DNA from: CAG-1031 sp964556785
GTDB taxonomy: Bacteria > Bacteroidota > Bacteroidia > Bacteroidales > Muribaculaceae
Length of the DNA stretch: 41,321 nucleotides
NCBI GenBank assembly: GCA_964556785.1
Contig: CAZKXM010000007.1
Span: 1-41,321 of the forward strand
Direction of reading: 5' to 3'
The first letter of the stretch is position 1, and each line of letters starts with the position of its first letter. A program made the position numbers and the translations under genes. This document shows, one piece after another, positions 1-7,626 of this stretch. The notes beneath the pieces are model-generated. The model ran no database searches, was not told the DNA's origin, and saw only the letters and a program-made list of their open reading frames with translations.

Positions 1-2072
1 TCGGCGGCGCGCTTATCTCGATCACCCTCGTCATGATGCTCGTGTTCATCCCCGTATCGTTCATGAGCGGCACCAGCGGTGTGTTCTACCGTCAGTTCGG
101 TCTGACAATGGCAATCGCCATCGGTATCTCCGCGCTCAATGCGTTGACCCTCTCGCCTGCGCTCTGTGCCGTGTTCCTCAAGCCTCACAACACCGATTCT
201 TCGCTCAAGGAACGCATGGGCGATGCTTATAAAGCTGCCGGCGAGGCAATGGCCGGCGCTTATCGCCGTCGCTCGATAATCGAGTTCCCTCCGCTGATCA
301 CACTCCTTCTGCTCATCGCCACTGTTGTGCTGATGGTTCTGGGATGGTTCAGCTTCGAGAATATAACTTACGGCGTTATTGCCTGCGTCTGCGGCATTCT
401 CACCCTTATCGGTCTGTTCTCCAAGCGCTTCCAGACAGCTTTCGAGAATCTGTTTAATAAGGTGCTGGGCAAGTACAACAAGTCGACCAAGTTCTTCATC
501 CGCTTCAAATACCTGTCGCTGCTGATCGTTGCGATTTCAATCGCAGCACTGGTGTTCCTTATGAAGATTACCCCGACGGGCCTCGTCCCCAATGAGGACA
601 CCGGTACGCTCTTCGTGATGGTCAACATGCCTCCGGGCACATCGCAGGAACGCACCCAGGAGACTCTCGACAAGGTTGACGGCGTTCTCGGTTCGATCAA
701 GGGCATCAAGTCGAGAATGATGATCAACGGCTACAGCTTCATCGCCGGTCAGGGTGCAACTTACGGTACCTTCATCGTAAAGCTCGACGACTGGGCCGAC
801 CGCTCGGCAAGCGAGAGCTCTGACGCCATCCTGCAGAAACTCTACGGCATTATGCCGCAGGTGGTGAAGGACGGAACGGTGATGATGTTCGCCCCCCCTA
901 TGATCACCGGTTATTCTGCCACCAACGGTTTCGAGATCAAGATGCAGGACAAGACCGGCGGCGACATCAACGAATTCTTTGCCGTTGTCCAGGGCTTCCT
1001 TGCCAACCTCAACTCACAGCCCGAGATCCAGATGGCTTACACCACCTTCAACCCCACATTCCCGCAGTATCGTGTGGATGTCGATGCTGCAAAGTGTAAG
1101 CAGGCCGGTATCTCTCCCAAAACCGTGCTCTCAACCCTGCAGGGTTATTATGGCGGTATGTATGTGTCAAACTTCAACCGCTTCGGCAAGCTTTACCGCG
1201 TAATGATGCAGGCATCGCCTGAAGCACGCGTAAGCCCCGAGACCCTCTCGAGCATCAAGATACGCAACGGCAACCAGATGGCGCCGATCTCCAACTTTGT
1301 CACCCTGACCCGTGTCTACGGTCCTGACCTTCTTAACCGATTCAACATGTTCCAGTCAATTTCGGTTACCGGTCAGCCTGCTCAGGGCTATTCGTCGGGC
1401 GATGCGCTGGCTGCGATTGAGCGTGTGGCTGCCGAGAGTCTCCCCTCGGGCTACGGTTTTGAGTATGCCGGTATGACCCGTGAGGAGGGCAACACAGGCT
1501 CAAGCTCAACCGCTATCATTTTCGGCCTCTGTCTGCTCTTCGTCTACCTGCTGCTGTCGGCACAGTATGAGAGCTACATCGTTCCCTGGGCCGTTATTCT
1601 CTCGATTCCGTTCGGTCTGATGGGTTCGTTTATCTTCGCTCAGATCTTCGGGGTTACCAACAATATCTATCTGCAGATCGCGCTGATCATGCTTATCGGT
1701 CTTCTCGCCAAGAATGCCATCCTCATCGTTGAGTTTGCCGTCGAGCGCCGCCGCACCGGCATGAGCATCGTCAATGCAGCCGTGCAGGGTGCCTCGGCCC
1801 GTCTGCGCCCCATCCTCATGACTTCGCTCGCCCTGATTATCGGCTTGCTCCCCATGATGTTTGCTCACGGTGTGGGTGCCAACGGTAACCGTACACTCGG
1901 TGTCGGTTCAATCGGCGGTATGCTCATCGGTATGCTTCTCCAGATCTTCATCGTTCCCGCTCTGTTCGTGATCTTCCAGATCATTCAGGAAAAGATCTCG
2001 CCCTTGAAGTGGACCGACACCAGCAATGAAGGTATCGAAAACGAGATCGCTCAGTACTCATCGAATGATTAA
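1..2072 (+). CDS. RND multidrug efflux permease, HAE1/AcrB type (5' end outside window)
   Basis: This is the C-terminal two thirds of a proton-driven inner-membrane pump that would export drugs or other hydrophobic compounds through an adaptor and an outer-membrane channel. The frame is open from base 3, so the true start lies upstream; about 690 residues are visible. I see the end of the first transmembrane bundle (VMMLVFIPVSFMSG), a large periplasmic docking/porter region, then the second bundle with the HAE1-typical stretch LSAQYESYIVPW, and GLLAKNAILIVEFA in a late helix, which is characteristic of the AcrB/MexB branch rather than the heavy-metal branch. The gene ends in TAA 14 bases before its outer-membrane factor, so the two are surely co-transcribed. 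The adaptor protein is presumably just upstream of the window. The substrate is unknown. Confidence 0.93.
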   Translation, partial: GGALISITLVMMLVFIPVSFMSGTSGVFYRQFGLTMAIAIGISALNALTLSPALCAVFLKPHNTDSSLKERMGDAYKAAGEAMAGAYRRRSIIEFPPLITLLLLIATVVLMVLGWFSFENITYGVIACVCGILTLIGLFSKRFQTAFENLFNKVLGKYNKSTKFFIRFKYLSLLIVAISIAALVFLMKITPTGLVPNEDTGTLFVMVNMPPGTSQERTQETLDKVDGVLGSIKGIKSRMMINGYSFIAGQGATYGTFIVKLDDWADRSASESSDAILQKLYGIMPQVVKDGTVMMFAPPMITGYSATNGFEIKMQDKTGGDINEFFAVVQGFLANLNSQPEIQMAYTTFNPTFPQYRVDVDAAKCKQAGISPKTVLSTLQGYYGGMYVSNFNRFGKLYRVMMQASPEARVSPETLSSIKIRNGNQMAPISNFVTLTRVYGPDLLNRFNMFQSISVTGQPAQGYSSGDALAAIERVAAESLPSGYGFEYAGMTREEGNTGSSSTAIIFGLCLLFVYLLLSAQYESYIVPWAVILSIPFGLMGSFIFAQIFGVTNNIYLQIALIMLIGLLAKNAILIVEFAVERRRTGMSIVNAAVQGASARLRPILMTSLALIIGLLPMMFAHGVGANGNRTLGVGSIGGMLIGMLLQIFIVPALFVIFQIIQEKISPLKWTDTSNEGIENEIAQYSSND

Positions 2073-2086
2073 CCCCCTGAATAATC

Positions 2087-3472
2087 ATGAAATCCAACGG
2101 AATTAAACTAATTGTGGCCGCCGGAGTGAGCGTGATGCTCCTGGCAAGCTGCAACATCTATAAAAAGTTCGAACTCCCCACCAAGGAAAGCGCTTTGGTG
2201 GAGGAGTACGGCAAAGCCAAGGAGCAGCCTGTCGACTCGGCATCTTTCGGCAATCTCGACTGGCGCCTTGTGTTCACCGATCCCGCGCTTCAGGATCTGA
2301 TTTCACAGGCCCTCGAAAATAACATCGATCTGCAGAATGCCAAGCTTAACGTCGACATTGCCAATGCGCAGCTCCGTGGGGCGAAGCTCAACTATCTTCC
2401 CTCGCTGGCCATAGCGCCTCAGGGCGCTGGAGCGCGTTTCCAGAGTCTGGGCGACTGGAGCTGGACCTACAGCATCCCCGCGCAGGTGAATTGGGAGATC
2501 GACGTGTTCGGCAAGCTCCTCAATGCAAAGCGCGGAGCCAAGGCCGGTGTGCTTCAGAGCGAGGCCTACCGTCAGGCCGTGCGCTCTCAGATAATCGCGG
2601 CCGTTGCCAATTGCTATTACACAATCTCAAGCCTTGAGAGCCAGCTCGAAATCTCGCGTGCCACAGCTGAAAACTGGCGTCAGAGCGTTGAGGTGATGAA
2701 GAACCTTAAGGAAGCAGGTCGTCTCAATGAAAGTGCTGTAGTTCAGAGCCGCGCGCAATATTATGGCATTCAGGCTTCGATCACCGATCTGGAAACTGCG
2801 ATCGTGAAAGCCAACAACTCGATGTCGCTTCTGCTCGGAGTGATGCCTCAGAAGTGGACCATAGCTCCCGGACAGATGCTCACGGCTCCCGAAGCATTTT
2901 CTGCCTCCGTACCGATGTCGGCATTGGCTTCGCGTCCTGACGTGGCAGCCGCCGAGCAGAGTCTGGCCGTGGCCTACTATGCAACCAACTCGGCACGAGC
3001 CGCTTTCTATCCCGGTCTGAACATCACCGTAAACGGCGGTTTCACCAACAGCCTCGGTTCAATGATTGTCAATCCCGGCAAGTTCTTCCTTAATCTTGCC
3101 GCAGGCCTGACAGCTCCGATCTTTTCGCGTGGTGCCAATATCGCCAATCTCGAAGCATCGAAAGCGCGCCAGAAACAGGCTCTCAACAACTTCGAGCAGA
3201 CCATCATGACAGCCGCTGCCGACGTCAGCGACGCCATGACAACCTACAGCAATTCTCTCTCCAAGGCCAAGCTTCTGGCCGTGCAGACCGATAATCTTGA
3301 AAAGTCGGTGGAGTATACTCAGGAACTTCTTGTGTTCGGCACATCTACCTATCTTGAGGTGCTCACTGCACAGACCAACCTGTTGAGCTCGCAGCTGAGC
3401 CAGCTCTCCTGCAACCTCGCAACCTCACAGGCTGTGATCAATCTTTACCAGAATCTTGGCGGAGGCCGTTAA
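2087..3472 (+). CDS. TolC/NodT-family outer-membrane efflux lipoprotein
   Basis: 461 residues. This is an outer-membrane factor that would form the trimeric exit duct for the RND pump encoded immediately upstream. The N-terminus is a lipoprotein signal with a lipobox ending in Cys22 (LLASC). The rest shows the two-fold repeated coiled-coil/beta organisation of the family, seen as two similar segments with long helical runs (for example LQNAKLNVDIANAQLRGAKL and the later ANLEASKARQKQALNNFEQT), and the common late motif FGTSTYLEVLTAQTNLLSSQL. The start ATG lies 14 bases after the pump stop. Length and lipidation fit the NodT/OprM branch. The partner pump supports the efflux role; the substrate cannot be inferred. 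Confidence 0.93.
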   Translation: MKSNGIKLIVAAGVSVMLLASCNIYKKFELPTKESALVEEYGKAKEQPVDSASFGNLDWRLVFTDPALQDLISQALENNIDLQNAKLNVDIANAQLRGAKLNYLPSLAIAPQGAGARFQSLGDWSWTYSIPAQVNWEIDVFGKLLNAKRGAKAGVLQSEAYRQAVRSQIIAAVANCYYTISSLESQLEISRATAENWRQSVEVMKNLKEAGRLNESAVVQSRAQYYGIQASITDLETAIVKANNSMSLLLGVMPQKWTIAPGQMLTAPEAFSASVPMSALASRPDVAAAEQSLAVAYYATNSARAAFYPGLNITVNGGFTNSLGSMIVNPGKFFLNLAAGLTAPIFSRGANIANLEASKARQKQALNNFEQTIMTAAADVSDAMTTYSNSLSKAKLLAVQTDNLEKSVEYTQELLVFGTSTYLEVLTAQTNLLSSQLSQLSCNLATSQAVINLYQNLGGGR

Positions 3473-3494
3473 ACCCCTTAATCATCACGTCAAT

Positions 3495-4283
3495 ATGATT
3501 AGCCCATCAGCTCATGTCGACCCGTCGGCCAAGATTGCCGACAATGTCACAATTCATCCGTTTGCTTACGTCGACGCCGATGTTGAGATCGGTGAAGGAT
3601 GCGAGATCATGCCTTATGCAATGATTGTCAGCGGCACCCGCATCGGCCGTAACACAAAGATCTATCCCGGATGCGTTATCGGCGCCGATCCTCAGGACTT
3701 TCGCTGGAAAGGGGAGAAGACCTATTGCTATATCGGCAACAATGTCATTATCCGTGAGCATGTGATCATCAACCGCGGTATCCATAAAGATGGTGGAACC
3801 CGCGTTGGCGACGATTGCATTGTCATGGCCCAGAGCCATATCGGCCACGATTCAGTTATCAAGGGCAAGGCTGTGCTCGGAAATGGTGTGGCACTCGCCG
3901 GCAACACCGAGATCGACGAATGCACAATCCTTTCCTCGGGCGTGATTGTCCATGAGGATTGCCATGTTGGCAAATGGTGTGTGGTTAAGGGCGGTTGCCG
4001 CATCGGCTCCAACGTTCCTCCTTTCGTGATTGTAGCCCACAACCCCGTTGAGTTTTTCGGCGTCAATGCGGTGATCATGCGCAAGCGCGGCTTTACCGAA
4101 GATCAGATCGACGATGCTGCGAAGTGTTACCGTCATCTGTATCAGACCCAGACGTCGGTCTTCAATGCTCTCAAGCGAATAGAAGCCGATGTCGACGATT
4201 CACCCTTGCGCCGTGAAATCACTGAATTCATCCGCAAGAACGATAACCGTGTTGTGGCTATACCCACCGATCTTAACGGCTAA
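3495..4283 (+). CDS. LpxA-like acyl-[ACP]:UDP-GlcNAc O-acyltransferase
   Basis: 262 residues, the normal length for LpxA, which acylates UDP-GlcNAc in the first step of lipid A synthesis in the cytoplasm. The protein is a left-handed beta-helix of hexapeptide repeats (IGEGCEI, IGRNTKI, VGDDCIV) followed by the LpxA C-terminal helices (GVNAVIMRKRGF). The segment holding the E. coli active-site residues lines up without gaps: His115 and His118 match E. coli His122 and the catalytic His125, and His153 matches His160, but the position of E. coli His144 is Asn137. I chose ATG 3495; a TTG at 3456 inside the previous gene would add 13 residues with no LpxA similarity. It follows the efflux channel by 22 bases and no other lipid A genes are adjacent, so it may be a second, specialised copy. 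Confidence 0.82.
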   Translation: MISPSAHVDPSAKIADNVTIHPFAYVDADVEIGEGCEIMPYAMIVSGTRIGRNTKIYPGCVIGADPQDFRWKGEKTYCYIGNNVIIREHVIINRGIHKDGGTRVGDDCIVMAQSHIGHDSVIKGKAVLGNGVALAGNTEIDECTILSSGVIVHEDCHVGKWCVVKGGCRIGSNVPPFVIVAHNPVEFFGVNAVIMRKRGFTEDQIDDAAKCYRHLYQTQTSVFNALKRIEADVDDSPLRREITEFIRKNDNRVVAIPTDLNG

Positions 4284-4304
4284 TCATTTCAAACTCACAC
4301 CGCT

Positions 4305-5210
4305 ATGCCTACTCTCTATGTTCTTGCTGCCGGTATGGGCAGCCGTTACGGAGGCCTCAAGCAGCTCGACGGACTCGGTCCGAACGGCGAGACAATCATG
4401 GACTATTCAGTATATGATGCCGTGAAGGCCGGTTTTGACAAGGTTGTGTTCGTGATCCGAAAGGATTTCGAGGCCGACTTCCGTGAGAAAGTGCTCAAGA
4501 AGTATGAGGGCCACGTTCCTGTCGATGTGGTGTTTCAGTCGCTCGATGCCCTTCCCGAGGGATATTCAGCTCCTGCTGACCGCACCAAACCCTGGGGCAC
4601 CAACCATGCCGTGCTGATGGGTAAGGGTGTTGTTCGCGAGCCGTTTGCCGTGATCAATGCCGATGACTTCTACGGCCGCGATGCCTTCCGTGTGATGGCC
4701 GACGAGCTCAAGCGCCCGCGCACCCGCAAAGGCGACTATTGCATGGTTGGATTCCGTGTTGGCAACACCATGACTGAAAACGGAAGCGTGTCGCGCGGAG
4801 TGTGTCAGGTAAGCCCTGAAGGACTTCTCACCTCGGTGACCGAGCGCACTGACATCCATTTCGGCGAAGATCATGCCGTTGAGTTTACCGATGAAAACGG
4901 AAAGACTGCACGCATTCCCGCTTCCACCCCCGTTTCGATGAATCTTTGGGGATTCACCCCCGACTACTTCGATTACAGCGAGCGCGAATTCCGCAAGTTC
5001 CTCGATGAGCGCATCGAGGAACCGAAATCAGAGTACTATATTCCCTCGGCTGTCGATGCCCTGATTAGCAGCGGCGAGGCGACCGTAAAGGTTCTCGACA
5101 CCGATTCGCGCTGGTTTGGAGTAACTTATGCGGCCGATCGACCCGGTGTGGTTGAGAAGTTTGCACGCCTGCATCAGGACGGCACATATCCCACGCCTCT
5201 TTTCGGCTAA
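4305..5210 (+). CDS. NTP-transferase family sugar-phosphate nucleotidyltransferase
   Basis: 301 residues. This is a cytoplasmic enzyme of the family that joins a nucleoside triphosphate to a sugar 1-phosphate to give an activated NDP-sugar. The N-terminal nucleotide-binding loop is clear (LAAGMGSRYGGLKQ, residues 7-20), followed by KPWGTNHAV around residues 95-103 and a metal-binding-type NADD at 118-121. A C-terminal region ends with DSRWFGVTYAADRPGVVEKFA. The sequence does not let me choose between UDP-, GDP- or dTDP-sugar products. It sits 21 bases after the LpxA-like gene, so it is probably in the same transcript. The pairing hints at envelope glycolipid or cell-wall sugar supply, which is inference from context only. 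Confidence 0.85.
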   Translation: MPTLYVLAAGMGSRYGGLKQLDGLGPNGETIMDYSVYDAVKAGFDKVVFVIRKDFEADFREKVLKKYEGHVPVDVVFQSLDALPEGYSAPADRTKPWGTNHAVLMGKGVVREPFAVINADDFYGRDAFRVMADELKRPRTRKGDYCMVGFRVGNTMTENGSVSRGVCQVSPEGLLTSVTERTDIHFGEDHAVEFTDENGKTARIPASTPVSMNLWGFTPDYFDYSEREFRKFLDERIEEPKSEYYIPSAVDALISSGEATVKVLDTDSRWFGVTYAADRPGVVEKFARLHQDGTYPTPLFG

Positions 5211-5234
5211 AAAATATTCCGAAAAAATTTGCGT

Positions 5235-5255
5235 GCCGGTGAACCTTACACCGGC
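5235..5255 (+). other. Short perfect hairpin after the nucleotidyltransferase gene
   Basis: A 7-bp perfect inverted repeat (GCCGGTG / CACCGGC) with a 7-base loop begins 25 bases after the stop codon. No T-run follows, so it is not a standard terminator. It may protect the mRNA 3' end or form part of a structured leader together with the downstream hairpin. Confidence 0.5.
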
Positions 5256-5337
5256 CCGCAATGTTATAAAGGCAAGAGAAGGATTTGGAGACTTCATGAA
5301 AAAAGTCAAGAGCTAATAAATTGATAACCTACTCTTG

Positions 5338-5376
5338 CCCGCCCCGGCCCCCGGCCTCGGCGGGATTCTCTTTTTT
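5338..5376 (+). terminator. Rho-independent terminator ending the efflux/LpxA-like unit
   Basis: A GC-rich stem CCCGCC (5338-5343) / GGCGGG (5359-5364) is followed after two bases by TCTCTTTTTT. It lies between the nucleotidyltransferase gene and the ligA promoter, so it most simply ends the upstream transcript. Its 5' edge overlaps a sequence that could pair with 5271-5278 (see findings). Confidence 0.7.
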
Positions 5377-5389
5377 ATACCCCGCTGAA

Positions 5390-5420
5390 TTTGCAGAAAG
5401 CTCCGGAATTGATATATTTG
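5390..5420 (+). promoter_or_regulatory. Bacteroidetes-type promoter for ligA
   Basis: TTTG at 5390-5393 and TATATTTG at 5413-5420 are separated by 19 bases. This is an exact match to the known Bacteroidetes sigma-ABfr consensus (TTTG, 19-21 bases, TAnnTTTG). Transcription would begin about 15 bases before the ligA ATG at 5441. Confidence 0.8.
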
Positions 5421-5440
5421 TAGGAATAAATCACTCGACC

Positions 5441-7462
5441 ATGTCCCGTAATATCACATCAGAGGAAGCAAAGCGCCGAATCGAGCAGCTGCGCAACGAG
5501 CTCAATCGCCACAACCGTCTTTACTACGTCGACAATTCTCCCGAGATCAGCGATCGCGACTTTGATATGCTGATGAAGGAGCTCGAGAGTCTTGAACAGG
5601 AGTTTCCGCAGTGGAACGATCCGCTCTCGCCCACACGCAGGGTGGGCAGTGACCTCACGGCCGGATTCGAGCAGATCGCTCATGAGCGGCCCATGATGTC
5701 GCTCTCCAACACCTACTCGATCGAGGAAGTTGATCAGTGGGCTGAGCGTGTGAGGGATGCGCTCGGGGGCGAGGCTTTCAAGATTGTGGGCGAGATGAAG
5801 TTTGACGGCACTTCGATTTCGCTGATCTATGTCAACGGCAGGCTCGTCAGGGCTGTGACCCGCGGCGACGGCGAGAAGGGCGACGTGGTGACTGAAAACG
5901 TGAAGACTATCCGCTCGATCCCCCTTCAGCTTCAGGGAGAGGGTTGGCCTGCGGAGTTCGAGATAAGAGGAGAGATTCTTCTTCCATGGAAAGCTTTCGA
6001 CAAGCTCAATGCCGAACGTGCGTTTAATGAGGAGCCTCTTTTCGCTAACCCGCGCAACGCAGCTGCCGGCACCCTCAAGATGCTGAATCCAGCCGAAGTG
6101 GCGCGCCGTGGGCTCGATGCACGTTTTTATTATCTGCTCAGCGATAACCTGCCTTTTGATAATCACTACGACAACATGCTTGCAGCTCGTTCGTGGGGAT
6201 TTAAGGTGTCGCCGGCAATGAAGCTGATGGACTCGCTCGGGGAGATCGACGAATATATCCGCTATTGGGATAATGCTCGAAAGGAGCTGCCGGTGGCGAC
6301 CGACGGACTGGTGTTCAAGGTCAACTCGCTCCGTCAGCAGCTCAATCTGGGCTACACGGCCAAGTCGCCCCGCTGGGCTATCGCCTATAAGTTCCCGGCC
6401 GAACGGGCTCTGACCCAACTGCGCTTCGTGTCGTTCGAGGTGGGACGTATGGGAATCGTCACTCCGGTGGCCAATCTCGAGCCTGTGTTGCTTTCGGGAA
6501 CTATAGTTAAGCGTGCCTCGCTCCACAATGCTGACATTGTCAAAACCCTGGGGATTCATGAGGCCGATATGCTCTATGTCGAGAAAGGAGGAGAAATTAT
6601 TCCGAAGATCACCGGTGTCGATGTGTCGGCACGGCGTCCGGGTGCTCCTGCCGTGGAGTTCGTAACCCATTGCCCGGCATGCGGCACTCAGCTGGTGCGT
6701 AACGATGGCGAAGCATCATGGATGTGTCCCAACAAGTATGGCTGTCCTCCGCAGCAGATAGGACGCATAGAGCACTTTGTCGGACGCCGCATGATGGACA
6801 TCGACGGAGTGGGTGAGGAGACGGCCCGCCAGCTCTTTGAGGCGGGTAAGGTGAAGGATATCGCCGATCTCTACACCCTCACCGTGGCCGATATTGAAGG
6901 CCTTGAGGGTCTCGGGCGTCTCACGGCCGAGAAGATTGTTGCGGGCGTCAGGGCCTCGCTTGAGGTTCCTTTCGAGCGTGTGATCTACGCCCTGTCAATT
7001 CCGTTTGTCGGCGAGACTGTCTCCAAGAAGCTTGCCCGCGGAGTGCGCAGCATGGAGCGGCTGATGTCTATGAGCGAGGCCGAACTGACTGCCATCGATG
7101 AAATCGGCCCGAAGATTGCTGCATCGATTATTGATTATCTGTCGGTCGACGCCAACCGCACGATCATTGAACGCCTTGCCGAAGCCGGAGTGCAGATGGC
7201 GGTGAGCGAGGAATCAGAGTCGGGACGCACCGACCGCCTTGAGGGAAAGACAATTGTGATAAGCGGTACGTTCAGCCATCATTCGCGCGATGAATATAAG
7301 GAAATGATCGAGCGTAACGGAGGTAAGAACTCAGGGTCGGTATCAAAGAAAACGTCGTTTATCCTCGCTGGCGACAATATGGGGCCCTCTAAGCTTGAGA
7401 AGGCAGCCAAACTCGGTGTTCCCGTGATAGGCGAAGATGAATTCCTCAAGATGCTGGAATGA
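5441..7462 (+). CDS. ligA: NAD-dependent DNA ligase
   Basis: 673 residues, the standard LigA length. It seals nicks in DNA during replication and repair using NAD. The N-terminal Ia domain is followed by the adenylation domain with the active-site lysine in EMKFDG (Lys120), an OB-fold region, a four-cysteine zinc finger (CPACG...CPNKYGC), helix-hairpin-helix repeats (ASIIDYL region preceded by IDEIGPKIA) and a C-terminal BRCT domain beginning LEGKTIVISGTF. I chose ATG 5441 because the protein then begins with the family's usual ITSEEAKRRIEQLRNELN; a TTG at 5321 would add 40 unrelated residues that span the terminator and promoter. It is a single-gene unit with its own promoter. Confidence 0.97.
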   Translation: MSRNITSEEAKRRIEQLRNELNRHNRLYYVDNSPEISDRDFDMLMKELESLEQEFPQWNDPLSPTRRVGSDLTAGFEQIAHERPMMSLSNTYSIEEVDQWAERVRDALGGEAFKIVGEMKFDGTSISLIYVNGRLVRAVTRGDGEKGDVVTENVKTIRSIPLQLQGEGWPAEFEIRGEILLPWKAFDKLNAERAFNEEPLFANPRNAAAGTLKMLNPAEVARRGLDARFYYLLSDNLPFDNHYDNMLAARSWGFKVSPAMKLMDSLGEIDEYIRYWDNARKELPVATDGLVFKVNSLRQQLNLGYTAKSPRWAIAYKFPAERALTQLRFVSFEVGRMGIVTPVANLEPVLLSGTIVKRASLHNADIVKTLGIHEADMLYVEKGGEIIPKITGVDVSARRPGAPAVEFVTHCPACGTQLVRNDGEASWMCPNKYGCPPQQIGRIEHFVGRRMMDIDGVGEETARQLFEAGKVKDIADLYTLTVADIEGLEGLGRLTAEKIVAGVRASLEVPFERVIYALSIPFVGETVSKKLARGVRSMERLMSMSEAELTAIDEIGPKIAASIIDYLSVDANRTIIERLAEAGVQMAVSEESESGRTDRLEGKTIVISGTFSHHSRDEYKEMIERNGGKNSGSVSKKTSFILAGDNMGPSKLEKAAKLGVPVIGEDEFLKMLE

Positions 7463-7503
7463 CGTTCATAGCCCGTTTTTAGGAGCTGCGTTCAATCGCG
7501 ATA

Positions 7504-7535
7504 TTTGGTTGAATAATTCAGATTTTGTATCTTCG
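7504..7535 (+). promoter_or_regulatory. Probable promoter for the alpha-amylase gene
   Basis: TTTG at 7504-7507 and TATCTTCG at 7528-7535 are 20 bases apart; the second box differs from TAnnTTTG at one base. It leaves a leader of about 85 bases, which would carry the perfect hairpin at 7539-7565 at its 5' end. Confidence 0.6.
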
Positions 7536-7538
7536 TAG

Positions 7539-7565
7539 CCGGAAACATCACCGATATGTTTCCGG
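7539..7565 (+). promoter_or_regulatory. Perfect 10-bp hairpin at the predicted 5' end of the amylase mRNA
   Basis: CCGGAAACAT (7539-7548) and ATGTTTCCGG (7556-7565) are exact reverse complements around a 7-base loop. The element starts 4 bases after the -7 box, so it overlaps or directly follows the expected transcription start. It could be a DNA operator for a sugar-responsive regulator or an mRNA-stabilising 5' hairpin. No T-run follows it, so it is unlikely to be the ligA terminator. Confidence 0.6.
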
Positions 7566-7626
7566 GAGATTTATCATACATCATTTATTTTCAATCATTT
7601 ATTTCTTTAATCTACATTTTTAGGAT

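Noticed and set aside
5321..5440. TTG start giving LigA 40 extra residues
   Set aside because: The extension covers the terminator and promoter and has no LigA similarity; ATG 5441 gives the normal N-terminus.
5459..6670. Open frame of about 400 codons on the minus strand inside ligA
   Set aside because: It lies wholly opposite a full-length, well-conserved LigA and its translation resembles no family; high GC and codon bias of the + strand gene explain the missing stops.
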